Positions 32,880-45,520 of a stretch of 64,000 nucleotides of DNA are shown piece by piece. The notes under the pieces are model-generated. The model saw only the letters and a list, made by a program, of their open reading frames with translations, had not been told where the DNA came from and did not search any database. This DNA comes from Lithodes maja (Eukaryota; Arthropoda; Malacostraca; Decapoda; Lithodidae): the NCBI GenBank assembly GCA_037953745.1, contig JBAKBP010007646.1, forward strand, positions 1 through 64,000, read 5' to 3'. How positions within the stretch are numbered: position 1 is the first letter of the stretch; each line of letters starts with the position of its first letter. Made by a program: the position numbers and the translations under genes.

Positions 32880-33420
32880 GTTTTGGGGTTGATGGGGGGA
32901 AGGTAGAAGGGTAATTGACTTGTGTTTTGACAGATATGAAGCCGATTGGTGAGGTACTTTCGCCACCACGGATTTTCCTTTTTTTCCTTTTCTTCGTACG
33001 GATACGCTGGAAGTGGGTGGTGGGAGGCAGTTGGGGGTGTGGTGGGGGGAAGGCAGAAGGGTAATTGACTTGTGTTACAGATATGAAGCCGATTGGTGAG
33101 GTACTTTCGCCACCACGGATTTTCCTTTTTTTCCTTTTCTTCGTACGGATACGCTGGAAGTGGGTGGTGGGAGGCAGTTGGGGGTGTGGTGGGGGGAAGG
33201 CAGAAGGGTAAGGGACTTGTCACACAAATATGGAACCGATTGGTGCAGTCGTTTCGCCGCCACATATTTTCCTTTTTTGTTTTCCTTCTGACGGGACCGA
33301 CAGTCAGCGTGTGGGTAGGAGGAGGGATTTGGGATTTTTGTGGTGGGTAGCCAAAAGGGTAAGGTACATGTGGTAAAAATATGAAAGCCATAGGTGCAGT
33401 CGTTTCGCTGCTACGATGTT
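32880..33420. repeat. 147-bp tandem array in element A
   Basis: About 3.5 units of ~147 bp, recognisable by GATTGGTGAGGTACTTTCGC at 32944 and 33091 and its variants at 33238 and ~33389. The unit lengths are nearly equal, which produces a repeating open frame on the opposite strand that is not a gene. Confidence 0.85.
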
Positions 33421-33783
33421 TTTTCGGCGAGGACCGGCGAGGACGTATATACCTCCGTTGGCCACAGAACCTGTATGTGTCGGCTTTATGCCAGTGTATG
33501 CGGTTCGACTCTGAAGTCGATCGTCTGTATTCTGGAGTCGATCGGCTGAAGTCTTATAGATGCGGGTGAAGTCGGCATGTAAAAATGACCGTTATTTTTT
33601 TGGTCGGTTCGAGTCTCAAGACTTTTCCGGAGTCAAGACGACAACGTCGGCTGTATGCGGCTGTAGTCTGGTGAAGTCCGTTGGATGCGGCATACCGAGC
33701 CAACTCCAAAAGTCGGGGGACAAAATCGCTACTCTGCTGTATTCGGCGCCCGAGTCCTGTATGTGTGAAGGGGGCATTACTTA

Positions 33784-35853
33784 TGCCCCTTTCACACATA
33801 CAGGACTCGGGCGCCGAATGCAGCAGAGTAGCGTTTTTGTCCCCCGACTTTTGGAGCTGGCTCGGTATGCCGCATCCAAAGGACTTCACCAGACTACAGC
33901 CGCATACAGCCGACGTTGTCGTCTTGACTCCGGAGAAGTCTTGAGACTCGAACCGACAATGGAAATAACGGTCATTTGTACATGCCGACTACACCCGCAT
34001 CTATAAGACTTCAGACGATCGACTTCAGAGTCGAACCGCATACACTGGCATAAAGCCGACACATACAGGTTCTGTGGCCAACGGAGGTATATACGTCCTC
34101 GCCGAAAAAACATCGTAGCAGCGAAACGACTGCACCTATGGCTTTCATATTTTTACCACATGTACCTTACCCTTTTGGCTACCCACCACAAAAATCCCAA
34201 ATCCCTCCTCCTACCCACACGCTGACTGTCGGTCCCGTCAGAAGGAAAAAAAAAAAGGAAAATATGTGGCGGCGAAACGACTGCACCAATCGGTTCCATA
34301 TTTGTGTGACAAGTCCCTTACCCTTCTGCCTTCCCCCCACCACAGCCCCAACTGCCTCCCACCACCCACTTCCAGCGTATCCGTACGAAGAAATGGAAAA
34401 AAAGGAAAATCCGTGGTGGCGAAAGTACCTCACCAATCGGCTTCATATCTGTAACACAAGTCAATTACCCTTCTGCCTTCCCCCCACCACACCCCCAACT
34501 GCCTCCCACCACCCACTTCCAGCGTATCCGTACGAAGAAAAGGAAAAAAAGGAAAATCCGTGGTGGCGAAAGTACCTCACCAATCGGCTTCATATCTGTA
34601 ACACAAGTCAATTACCCTTCTACCTTCCCCCCATCAACCCCAAAACCACCCTCCCACCCATACATTCCGATACCATAAAAGTCTCTGTAGTCTATAGTGT
34701 CTTTTCAGCTACTTTCGGGACCCATCGGGGACCTGTTTTCTGGCGAGGGGAGTGTTTTTTTAACCATTATCCTTCCTTTCTCTCCCAACTTGATAGATTT
34801 AGCCCCCCCCCCCCCCCAAAAAAAAAATAAAAATCTGGCACTGGCAGAAGCACACCGTCAAAATTGGCTGGCACTCAGCGGGTTAAATGAGAGGGAAGAG
34901 AGTAGGAAGAGAAGAACAGGGGGTAGTAGGGAGGTAGTGAGGGAGGGAAGAGGTGGATGAGAAGAAGGGAGGAGGAGGAGAAGGGAGGAGAGTGGAGGAG
35001 GAGAAGGGAGAAGGGCCTTTGTTGTTCTATTGGGTCCTGGCATGGTGTACAGGCGGTTGAGGTGCGGGTAGAGGTGTACGTCGTGGGTGATCTCGTCGAA
35101 TACTGGGTCAAGTGCGCTGCGTGGGGCCTATATATAGGGGCCGTGTCGCCCTTCTGTGGTTGGGAATTTTTTTTTTTTTTTTTTGGTCAGCTTGATGCGG
35201 CTGTTTGCGGTTCGAGTTGGGTGTTGTCGGTTGGATGTTTCTGTTGTCTGCTCAAGTTGGGTCGACTCTTCTGCCATATTGGGTTCCGGGTGTTGTCATA
35301 CGTCTGCACTCCTGTCAATGTGGTTGGAGTCTGCTGTATGCGGCTGCATGCGGCTGAATTCCGCTATTGTCTGTTGTACTCGTATGACTCATATTTTTGC
35401 ATAATTTTTAATAATTTTATGCAAATATATGCAAATTTATGCACACGACTTCAGCAGACTTCAGCAGACTTTTGCGGCTGTACTCGTGTCTGGCGGCTGT
35501 ACTCTGGTGTATGCGGCAGTAGTCTTTATGCTACACATGAAACACAATTCGATACGCTATACACAAGGACTACAGCCGCATACAGAAGACTTGGTACGAC
35601 TAGCGCCGACTAGAGCAGACTACTCCCCGCATCCACCAGACAAATTTCAAGTCTGGCCCAAATTTCAAAACTGACAAACATTTTCTTCACGGGCCGCGAC
35701 TTGACACGCATTGCCAGGACTTCACCAGACTACAGACGACTACAGCCGCATGGTTAGGACTAGGTGCCGACTGGGTGCCGCATGCAGCAGAGTAGCTACT
35801 CGGCTGCATTCGGCTGCATTCGGCGCCCGAGTCCTGTATGTGTGAAGGGGGCA
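33784..35853 (-). mobile_element. Non-autonomous PIF/Harbinger-type element B (inverted copy of A)
   Basis: 2070 bp, the reverse complement of element A over its length, with its own TTA on both sides (33781-33783 and 35854-35856). Only TTACTTA separates the two elements, so together they form a 4.3-kb palindrome. It differs from A by a shorter CT-rich tract (34890-35020) and small changes. Non-coding. Confidence 0.8.
34120..34660. repeat. 147-bp tandem array in element B (inverted)
   Basis: Reverse complement of the array at 32880-33420, with the same number of units and similar unit variants. This means the array existed before the two elements became an inverted pair. Confidence 0.8.
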
Positions 35854-35856
35854 TTA

Positions 35857-36751
35857 ACCTAACTAAACTTAGCAAATGCGGGGCGACTTGTTTTCGTGTC
35901 GTCATCTCCAGTAACCATCACCAAGATCACCAATACTTTCAACATCATCACTACTACTATCCTCATCATCTACTACCATCATCACTGCTACTATCACCAC
36001 CAAACTATCACAACTAGTTTCACAATCACGACTGTTGGCTGGGGGGGGGACGGGGGGGCCCTGGTGGTTTTGGGAGGGGGGGGGGGGGGTGAAACCATAT
36101 TTTGGACCTAAAATCATAACTATTGCACATTAAACAAAAATAATAATAATTACCGTCGCATTCACTCACCGAATGTTCGTTGGAAGTTTGTGTGAAAATC
36201 CGTCGAACGGTCTAGGATGAGTTTTCAGAAAGACAGACATACGTCTCACTATTATCATCACATCTGAGACATGTGTATGATGTGTGTACGATGTGTGTCC
36301 CTACGGGGCACACACATACACAGCGAATAGGTACAGGGTTGGTGGTGGGGGTCCTGAAAACGGGAGGGGGGGGGGGGAAGCCATAGTTTGGACCTAAGAT
36401 CATAACTATTGCACAAATTCAAATTTTCTTTTTTTAATTACCGTTACATTCACGCACCGAAGGTTCGTGTGAAGTTTGGTTAAACTCCGTCAAACGGGCT
36501 AGGAGGAGTTCTCGGCCAAACAGATATTTCGATTTGCATGTACCACTATATACGGGGGGCGATACCACTCTACTTACGCAGAGTTGATCATAATAATAAT
36601 GATAATAATAAAACAAAATAATAATGCTACTACTACTAATAAAGTAGACGTGCGGTTTTGCCCAAAATCAAAACAGCATACCCAACTCTGCGAAGGGTTA
36701 CCATCATTACTAATATTACCACCATCATCACTACTACTATCATTATCACAA
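35857..36751. repeat. ATC-rich array with hairpin-bounded repeat units
   Basis: No protein. Contains an ATC/ACT-rich microsatellite, G runs and a unit bounded by two hairpins: a TGTCCCTACGGGGCACACAC hairpin near 36296-36316 and ACTCTACTTACGCAGAGT near 36569-36588. Between them is a conserved GAAGTTTGG...CCGTC...GGTCTAGGAGGAGTTCTCGG-like stretch. A partial second unit (35862-36240) lies to the left. Related units are at 44.3-45.0, 45.5-45.9 and 47.1-47.5 kb. Confidence 0.65.
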
Positions 36752-38549
36752 TGTTACGACCGGCACAACGAAATAAACAAGGGCACTTAATATTGGACTA
36801 GAAGATAGGCTATAATTATCTGCAACAACGGTACGCTAATTCCAAACCCTCGAACTATTAAGCTGGTGAACAAAACACTTAAACTCTCCAGAGTTAATCT
36901 ACTGGATAACGGGGTATCAATTAACTGGGTTTAGTGCACTTGTACAAAGGCTTTCCGGTGACGGCAAAGCCTACTCACAACAGGAGTACTTACCTTAATA
37001 AAATGCTCTTAAGTAATAACAATTCTAGAATAAACTATGACAAGATTTAATAAAGGAGTATATGCTTACGTTAACTTTAGTGTGAGTCTGAACTCAACAC
37101 TAAACTCTTCAATGCTCTATGAAAACACTGGAAGTCTAGTCCTACAGCAAACAGATATGGAATCTTCTGAAACGTCTGATGCTCTAAGATGCTCGTCGAA
37201 TATAGAACAGAAATAATGCAGGGGCAGGACACCAAAGCGTGTATCTTAAATACACCAACAAGTAGGATACATATATATATATAAAACAAGGGAGTGCAAC
37301 AACTCTGTGACAGCACTAATAATAGCCACTCAAAAACAGTACTTCCTTAGCCAACGTAACAGCCAAACTGGGTTGTGCACTAAGCATCAACCTAGGCTAA
37401 AATAATACGTGAATAATTCCTAAAGCATACGCAGTTAAAGTTAATAAACACAAAGCTGTCTTTCTTACTAATAAAGTCTAGCAACGGTATAAAAGGTACA
37501 AGGAGCCTAGGCAGAGTGCAAGCATGCTCGTAGCCTACTGTCTCCCCTGAACAGATTTCCCCTTATGTTACGTTAATTGACTAGGAGGCTCTCTTGGTAA
37601 GTCCAGATCTCAAGTATCTGGTCTTGCCCTGGTGCTCCACAAAGGTCAACAAAATGAGGTAGCAAGCATACAAGCAAGAGTAGGCAAAAGCCCTTCGCTT
37701 GTATACTGCTACGCTCGCAAAGAAAAAATATGCACACGGGTTACAGGCTACCTAGGTTCGTCGAAGTCGTACAGGCTCTGACTTGCCATATACATAACTC
37801 AGACAACGACCAAAGATACCCTCCACTGTCTAGCATTAAATAGTAGGAAAGAACAACCCAATAATTAGAAGCACCCAATACTATGATACCATGTGACTAT
37901 GTCTCTAATAATCCCTAAAGCTAGTGCAAAACATATATGTGAGAACTGGTGCTGGTAATACGACTGGCCGACTATGGAAGTCGTATGCAGAACCAGAAGG
38001 GATGAATAAATGAATCAAGATAAGAAGTATTGGAAAGAAGGAGTTCAGAGAGAGAAACAGCAGTAAAGAGGGTTAGATTGGGGACAGATTGCAAGGGACG
38101 TCTAGGACCAAGCACAACATACCAAGCTCTGAGGAGACACGCGGGAAGGATCCCCCACCCACCGAGCTAAGACAGCGGCCCCCAATCACAGACGACTACG
38201 TCATAAAGAGCAGGCGTCATATGACACGACAGGCCCGCCGGCCAATCATGAGCGAGTGGCACAGCCCAAGCGAGGAATGCACACGTACATACACACGCAC
38301 ACACTACCACCTCGCTGCCTCCCTCGCTCTCTCTCCTTGCAATTCACACTACATATCTTATAACTCTATCAATGATATAAAATACTTCCAAGTGTCATAG
38401 ACAAGAATAAAGACAAACACTGATCTGTCTGTGACAACATGAATACTAAGAAAGAAAAAACATCGTTCTACGATTATTATAGCCCATTTCACTGCCCCGG
38501 CGAGCGCTAGCAAGTACGAATACATTCTGGCAAGCTGGCCAGCGTAACA
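36752..38549 (-). repeat. 3' LTR
   Basis: 1798 bp. The inner border lies against GGGCGGGG (minus strand, 38550-38557), the polypurine tract. Open frames inside it, such as 38089-38400, occur in both LTRs but show no domain and are in antisense to the element. Confidence 0.9.
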
Positions 38550-38899
38550 CCCCGCCCAAGATGTGGGACGTTTTAACCTCAGGTAAACGCCACATCTGAC
38601 CAGACAGAATGCCCACCAACCCCGCATCACCCAGCTACTCCCCCAGTTGTGAAAACAAGGCACAATCACAAACATGAAACCCTTAATTATATAAAAAAAA
38701 TCTACACAACACTTCCCCAAAATAATAGTATCACTTAACAATATTACGCTCAACGAGCAAGCTTCACCAAGCCTAGCCTACTAAGACAAAAACTCAGAAA
38801 GTCTTAGATTCTTCCTGTAACATACTGTACTTATATACTATCAAAAAGGAAGAGTTTTTATGTGAGGTTTTTATATTTTTTTAATAGTGTTTTTGGCGG

Positions 38900-39849
38900 C
38901 TTTGCACTACAGGGGCAAGCCTAATTTTTCTCCACTCTCAAACCGACACTGACTGAACGGCGAGGGTTCTCCTTAAAACATACCATCCCGTGACAACCAA
39001 TCAGCCAGAACATTATCAGTGCCCTTAACATGCCACACATCCAACTTGTGCTCCGGCAGCAAAACAACACCTGACACTGATAAACTGCCCAGTCCATCAC
39101 AAGACTGGCACTTCTCTTCGCTCTCTCCGGCAATGGGACCTGCCAATAACCTTTCACTATTTCCACCTTAGTGAGAAACGAGGCAGCCCCGATGCGGTCT
39201 GTGGGGTCGTCAACTCTGGATAAGGTATAGGCGTCTGTCAGGGATGATGCACCAGCACTCTTGCCACCACTCACGATATCCCTTATTCCTCAGACCCTTC
39301 TTCAACATGTAGTCCAGTTCTATGGTAGGGCTGTTGCATTTTACTAAAGCAGCATTGGGAGGCTATGCGACGATCGGGCATATCTAGTCCATAGTTACCC
39401 TCACCAATCTGCTTAATGTCCTGATACTGACCACCACCCTTAGCAGCCATGGGTCGACCCTGAACTGACAACCATGCCAAAGCCTCGTCGCCCACCTTGA
39501 ACAACTGAAACAACGAGGCCAACGGTTTACTCACACCCATGTGACCTGCCAGCGGAACATCGTGCACCGCATGAGTTGTGAGGCCTGGGTGCTCGGCACA
39601 AACAGTGAGGTATGAACCGAGCAGGTGCTGGATCGCTACACACTGTTGCTCAGGCAGGTGCTTAAGCGCTTCCACAGCCACCGGCCTCGTGTTCCCCGCC
39701 CACTGATCCGCCGAGACATGACAATCCCAACTTTTCACCACCTGTGCCTCACTGCCCCCCTCTCCTTCTCCACCTTGGCCACTGCAGACCAACACAGGGA
39801 CAGTAGGCTGCTCAGGTGGGTGCCTCACAAACTCCTTCAACAGGTTCAC
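38900..39849 (-). pseudogene. Rearranged pol remnants (IN tail, RT start, IN zinc finger, IN tail, RT, RNase H end)
   Basis: Reading on the minus strand, fragments follow one another in this order: integrase tail (HVNLLKEFVRHPP) next to the protease linker; RT N-terminal segment (AEHPGLTTHAVHDV); integrase zinc-binding start (PLAGHMGVSKPL); integrase C-terminus (LFKVGDEALAWL, GNYGLDMPDRR, MQQPYHR); RT (RVDDPTDRIGAASFLTKVEI, VKGYWQVPLPERAK); and, after a jump near 39115, the last residues of RNase H (HKLDVWHVKGTDN, VLADWLSR, in another frame). Integrase and RT catalytic residues are absent. The order can only be explained by several deletions plus one return to an upstream part of pol. Confidence 0.8.
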
Positions 39850-39867
39850 ATGGCATGCTTCCCCGTC

Positions 39868-42070
39868 CTAATCGAGTTCAATAGCCCCGTTCCCACAACT
39901 CTCAAGACTAAGATCTTCTAGTTGCACCTGGGAACTACTCTGTCGCGGAGTGCCATCACGCCCTGCCATGTCACTAGGGGGGACAGGTTCTGGGGCCACT
40001 CCGGAGCTCAAATTTGGTGCAAGTACCGAGTCACCAAGGAGTGTCGCTGGGTCCAAACTCTCAACCCGACCACCAGCCTTGACTTTCTCCTTCCGACCCT
40101 TCCTTCGCTGGTCTGAAACCTGGGTACTAGGCTGTGACACCTGAGCGGACTGAGATCTCTCGAGCCCCTCTTGCCCCTCCCTACTCGTGTCGGCCGCCCT
40201 CTCGGCAACGACTAAGGGTGGAACCTCGGAAGCAGGCATCGCAAAGTCATTACCGAGAAGGAGGTCGACCCCCTCAACTGGCAATTTCTCCACAACACCC
40301 ACATCCAACTCCCGTGTCACACAATCCACCTCAAGCTCCACTCTGACCAGTGGGTAAGACCGCGTAGCATTGATACCTTGAACCACCACAACCCGAGCCG
40401 CGTTAATAGGCTTGTCAGTGAAGTTCTTAATAAGTGTCTGGGAAGCGCCCGTATCACGCAGCAACTCAAGCCTATGCTCCACACCATCCCACCTCACAGT
40501 GCCATGCCCCCTATGACCGAAAAAAGCATCTCGGACTGGTGAGGAGCCCTCCTGATGCTTCTGCACCGACTGTGACTTCGCAACCGACATGTTATCCCGG
40601 GCAAATGCGGAAGACCTCAAAGACACACCGATATTGCTCACTAGTGACACCATTGCTGTAAGCGGTGTGCTCGGACATGAGCGCGCAATATGCCCCTTCT
40701 CATGACACTTGAAACACTTCACTTTGCTCTTGGACTTCCTCTGAGGTGAGGAAGGGCCCTGGCCTTTCTTTAACGGAAAGGGTTTCGACTTGGGATCAAA
40801 ATTGGCACCAGTACTCTTAAATGGGTAATTAGTTGTGTCCTTAATTCGAGGGGGTGGAGTGGTACGCCCCTGGTTTCCTGCCTCAGCTCTCTGTGCAGAC
40901 CCGCACCCACGAATCAATGACAACCTGAGGTCAGCCAGCTCAGCCGCCTCCTGCAGAGTTTTAGGTTGCTTTTCTTTCAGGTTGAGAGTCAAGTCACTGC
41001 CAGTACATTTGAAAAATTGTTCTAACAACACTAATTGCTTCACTGCATCAAAAGTAGTTGCCTTCTCCGACCTTAACCAATTCTCAAACGCATCTGACAG
41101 CTCTCTAGCGTGTTCCTGGAAAGTACTCTCCTTTCTCTTAGGAACAGCCCTAAACTTCAGCCTATAGGTCTCTGGCTGCAATTCATACGCCCTCAGGACA
41201 GCCTCTTTCAACACCTCATAATTCACACAGGAATCTAGGGGCAAAGCATCGTACGCCTTGAGTGCTTTCCCCGTCAATCGTGACGAAACAAGGTCTGTCC
41301 ACTTCTCCTCGGGCAAATTGGTGCTCCCGGCACTTTTTTTCAAAACGGAGAAAGAATTCTGTAACTCCTAACTCATCAAACACTGGAACCAACTTTAGTA
41401 GATGCGACAGGGACTGGTCATGGGGTCGACCCACCTGGACGACCCGGTTCCTCGTCACCTCTACACGAGTTTTCTCTAGGTCAATATCGGCACAATAACT
41501 TGCAGACTCAGCCTGATACCTATACTTGACCTCAGACTCTCGCTGCCTGAGCTCAGCCTCATGCTTCCGCTGCTCGAGTTTGGCGAACTCGAGCTGAAAC
41601 AACATCTCGGGAGTCAAACCCTGAGGAGGGGGTGCTACTACCGGGGACCCACCCCGTGAGTCACCTAGAGGCATACCCAACCGCCAGCGGACATCGGCCT
41701 GCGGGAACGTACCCAGCTCCGGAACCCGAGGGGGCGCCATGATAGGAGTTGAGTGGAATGGGGGCTGGGACGAAGGCACCCTAGCTCCCGGTCCACCCGA
41801 ACCCCCATGCACCCCACCCAGCACACAGGTAACCAGCTCACTTCTCGACAAACCGCTAGTACCAGAAAACCCTAAGACCGTGGCTATACACTGCAGTCCC
41901 TACCGGACCAGTCCCGACACCCGTTCCGCCGTCACAGGCTCCTCCAAAAACCTCCGAGCATGCTCCTCATCGTTCACCACCCGAACGCCGTCTAACAACT
42001 CCACCTTCTCCACCTCCTCGCCTGTCTCTCGCACTGTGCCCTCACTATGCTCAGACCCGTCCAGTGACAT
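39868..42070 (-). pseudogene. Gag and protease of the Gypsy element (broken)
   Basis: Gag packages the element RNA; the protease matures the polyprotein. The start is at 42070 (MSLDGSEHSEGTV). An in-frame stop occurs near 41898 and a frameshift near 41340. Visible parts are a charged helical region (FAKLEQRKHEAELRQRESEV), a capsid-like region (WTDLVSSRLTGKALKAYDAL, FRAVPKRKESTFQEHARELS), one zinc knuckle CFKCHEKGHIARSC (about 40685-40726) and an aspartic protease with LLRDTGASQTLI (about 40430-40475). The reading ends in a Ser/Gln-rich linker at 39868. Domain content is typical of Gypsy gag-PR; inactive. Confidence 0.88.
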
Positions 42071-42331
42071 GATGGAGTTAACAAAAAAAAATCCCAAGTC
42101 AAGACAAAAGTAGCCAAACTCTCGCGTAGCTTTATTCACCAAAACATATTTGAAGATGTTTTTGAGTGCAATACTAGGTCACCAATAAACTCCAACAAGT
42201 TCCATATATCCTCAAAACAATGTCCACTGCCAACACTGCGAGAAATAAATTCAACCCCAAATGGCAATAAGATTTCTCAAAAAAAAAAATGCAATATTCA
42301 GTTCACTATATACTAGACTAAGGTCGCCATT

Positions 42332-44119
42332 TGTTACGACCGGCACAATGAAGTAAACAAGGGCACTTAATTTGGACTAGAAGATAGGCTATATCTGCAA
42401 CAACGGTACGCTAATTCCAAACCCTCGAACTATTAAGCCAGTGAACAAAACACTTAAACCCTCCAGAGTTAATCTACTGGATAACGGGGTATCAATTAAC
42501 TGGGGATAGTGCACTTCTACAAAGGCTTTCTGATGACGGCAAAGCCTACTCACAACAGGAGTACTTACGTTAATAAAATGCTCTTAAGTAATAACAATGC
42601 TTGAATAAACTATGACAAGATTTAATAAAGGAGTATATGCTTACATTAACTTTAGTGTGAGTCTGAACTCAACACTAAACTCTTTAATGCTCTATGAAAA
42701 CACTGGAAGTCTAGTCCTACAGCAAACAGATATGGAATCTTCTGAAACGTCTGATGCTCTAAGATGCTCGTCGAATATAGAACAGAAATAATGCAGGGGC
42801 AGGACACTAAAGCGTGTATCTTAAATACACCAACAAGTAGGATACATATATATAAAACAAGGGAGTGCAACAACTCTATGACAGCATTAATAATAGCCAC
42901 TCAAAAACAGTACTTCCTTAGCCAACGTAACAGCCAAACTGGGTTGTGCACTATGCATCAACCTAGGCTAAAATAATACGTGAATAATTCCTAAAGCATA
43001 CGCAGTTAAAGTTAATAACACAATGCTGTCTTTCTTACTAATATAGTCTAGCAGCGGTATAAAAGGTACAAGTAGCCTAGGAAGAGCGCAAGCATGCTCG
43101 TAGCCTACTGTCTCCCCTGAACAGATTTCCCCTTATGTTACGTTAAGTGACCAGGAGGCTCTCTTGGTAAGTCCAGATCTCAAGTATCTGGTCTTGCCCT
43201 GGCGCTCCACAAAGGTCAACAAAATGAGGTAGCAAGCATACAAGCAAGAGTAGGCAAAAGCCCTTCGCTTGTATACTGCTACGCTCGCAAAGGAAAAATA
43301 TGCACACAGGTTACAGGCTACCTAGCTCCGTCGAAGTCGTACAGGCTCTGACTTGCCATATACATAACTCAGACAACGACCAAAGATACCATCCACTGTC
43401 TAGCATTAAATAGTAGGAAAGAACAACCCAATAATTAGAAGCACCCAATACTATGATACCATGTGACTATGACTCTAATAATCCCTAAAGCTAGTGCAAA
43501 ACATATATGTGAGAACTGGTGCTGGTTATACGACTGGCCGACTATGGAAGTCGTATGCAGAACCAGAAGGGATGAATAAATGAATAAAGATAAGAAGTAT
43601 TGGAAAGAAGGAGTTCAGAGAGAGAAACAGCAGTAAAGAGGGTTAGATTGGGGACAGATTGCAAGGGATGTCTAGGACCAAGCACAACATACCAAGCTCT
43701 GAGGAGACACGCAGGAAGGATCCCCCACCCACCGAGCTAAGACAGCAGCCCCCAATCACAGACGACTACGTCATAAAGAGCAAACGTCATATGACACGCC
43801 AGGCCCGCCGGCCAATCACGAGCGAGTGGCACAGCCCAAGCGAGGAATGCACACGTACATACACACGCACACACTACCACCTCGCTGCCTCCCTCGCTCT
43901 CTCTCCTTGCAATTCACACTACATATCTTATAACTCTATCAATGATATAAAATACTTCCTAGTGTCACAGACAAGAATAAAGACAAACACTGATCTGTCT
44001 GTGACAACATGAATACTAAGAAAGAAAGAACATCGTTCTACGATTATTATTGCCCATTTCACTGCCCCGGCGAGCGCTAGCGAGTACGAGTACATTCTGG
44101 CAAGCTGGCCATCGTAACA
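42332..44119 (-). repeat. 5' LTR
   Basis: 1788 bp, near-identical to 36752-38549. Two bases inside of it on the minus strand begins TGGCGACCTTAGTC (42316-42329), the expected place of a tRNA primer-binding site. Confidence 0.9.
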
Positions 44120-45520
44120 ACTACAATTATCACCATAATCACTACTATTACCATCATCACTAATATTACCATCATCATCACTACTACTATCATCACTACT
44201 ACAACTCTCACCATCACCATCATCCCCACTGTTACTACCATCACTTTTAATGTCATCTAAACTAACTTAACCTAACTTAACTTAGCAAATGCGGGGCGAC
44301 TTGTTTTCGGGTCGTCATCTCCAGTAACCATCACCAACATCACCAATACTTTCAACATCATCACTACTACTATCCTCATCATCTACTACCATCATCACTG
44401 CTACTATCACAACTAGTTTCACAATCACGACTGTTGGCTTGGGGGCGGGGGGGGGGGGGGGGGGACGGTGAGGGCTCTGGTGGTTTTGGGAGAGGGGGGG
44501 GGGGGGGGGAGGGAAACATATTTGGGACCTAAAATCATAACTATTGCACATTCAAAAAGTATTTTCTAATTACCGTCGCATTCACTCACCGAATGTTCGT
44601 TGGAAGTTTGTGTGAAAATCCGTCGAACGGTCTAGGATGAGTTTTCGGAAAGACAGACATACGTCTCACTATTATCATCACATCTGAGACATGTGTATGA
44701 TGTGTGCCCCTACGGGGCACACACATACACAGGGAATAGGTACAGGGTGGGCGGTGGAGGTCCTGAAAAGGGGGGGGGGGGACAAAACCATATTTTGGAC
44801 CTCAGATCATTGCTTTTGCACAAATTCGAAAAAAAATAAAAAATACCGTCGGATTCACGCACCGAAGATTCGTGTGAAGTTTGGTGAAAATCCGTCAAAC
44901 GGTCTAGGTCTCTAGGAGGAGTTCTCGGACAATCAGACGGACAGACGGACAGACAGACATTTCGGTTTGCATGTACCACTATACGGGGGGCGATACCACT
45001 CTGCTTACGCAGAGTTGACTATCAACTATCATCACTACTATCATCACCACCATCTTACAATCATCATTACTACTGTTAACATCATCATTACTACTATAAC
45101 CATAATCATTACTACTGTCACAAGTATTACCATCATGTATGCTATTACCATCAGCACTACTACTGCCATCATCACCATTACTATGATCTTCATCATCACA
45201 ACTATTGTCATCATCACTACAACTTTCACCATCATCACTACTACTTACCATCATCACTAATACTCACACCATCGTCACTACCATCATCACTACTGTCATC
45301 ATTATCACTACAACTATCATCATTACTTGTCACCATCATCACTACTATTATGACCATCATCACTACTAAAAGTATTGTCACCATCATATCTAGTACTGTA
45401 ATCATCATCAATACAAAATTATACAACCATCATCACTACTATTATCACCATCATCACTACTATCACCATCAATCCCACTATTACTACCATCACTTCTAAT
45501 GCCAACTAGGCTACATCTAA
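44120..45520. repeat. ATC trinucleotide arrays with one and a half hairpin-bounded units
   Basis: ATC/ACT arrays at 44120-44260 and 45015-45500. Between them are sequences like those at 35.9-36.6 kb, including a hairpin-bounded unit 44700-45016: 5' hairpin GTGCCCCTACGGGGCAC, 3' hairpin ACTCTGCTTACGCAGAGT. Met/Val- or His/Tyr-rich open frames here come from the trinucleotide repeat and are not genes. Confidence 0.75.

Larger units (their letters stand above)
31570..33776 (+). mobile_element. Non-autonomous PIF/Harbinger-type element A
   Basis: 2207 bp with inverted ends TGCCCCTTTCACACATACAG ... CTGTATGTGTGAAGGGGGCA, each flanked by TTA (31567-31569 and 33777-33779). A 3-bp TTA/TAA duplication with a CCC..TTCACAC end is the PIF/Harbinger signature. 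The subterminal regions are full of scattered TGCGGCTGTAGTC-type and GAAGTC motifs. No transposase. The inside carries a palindromic TATA region (CCCCTATATATAGG, 32283-32296), a CT-rich tract and a 147-bp tandem array. Confidence 0.8.
36752..44119 (-). mobile_element. Ty3/Gypsy LTR retrotransposon, two LTRs, pol deleted
   Basis: 7368 bp with direct LTRs of 1798 and 1788 bp that differ by few substitutions and small indels. On the minus strand: 5' LTR, primer-binding site, gag with zinc knuckle, protease, rearranged pol remnants, polypurine tract and 3' LTR. The LTRs are TG...CA (TGTTACG...CGTAACA). A clear target duplication is not visible (CACAA and ACTAC). It was inserted in an ATC array. 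Another family than the one at 1-4762, but with the same integrase-before-RT arrangement. Confidence 0.9.

Noticed and set aside
32636..34830. Open frames of 230-250 codons with repeated PPTTPPTASHHPLPAYPYEE
   Set aside because: They follow exactly the 147-bp tandem array, which is three reading frames long without change (147 = 49 codons). No start context or domain.
31569..35860. CRISPR-like or regularly spaced repeat from the many GCGGCTGTAGTC motifs
   Set aside because: Motifs are irregular in spacing and in both orientations; they are subterminal repeats of a DNA element in a eukaryote.
38089..38400. ~100-codon open frame present in both LTRs of the 36.7-44.1 kb element (also 43659-44012)
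   Set aside because: Antisense to the element, no recognisable domain, and duplicated only because LTRs are duplicated.
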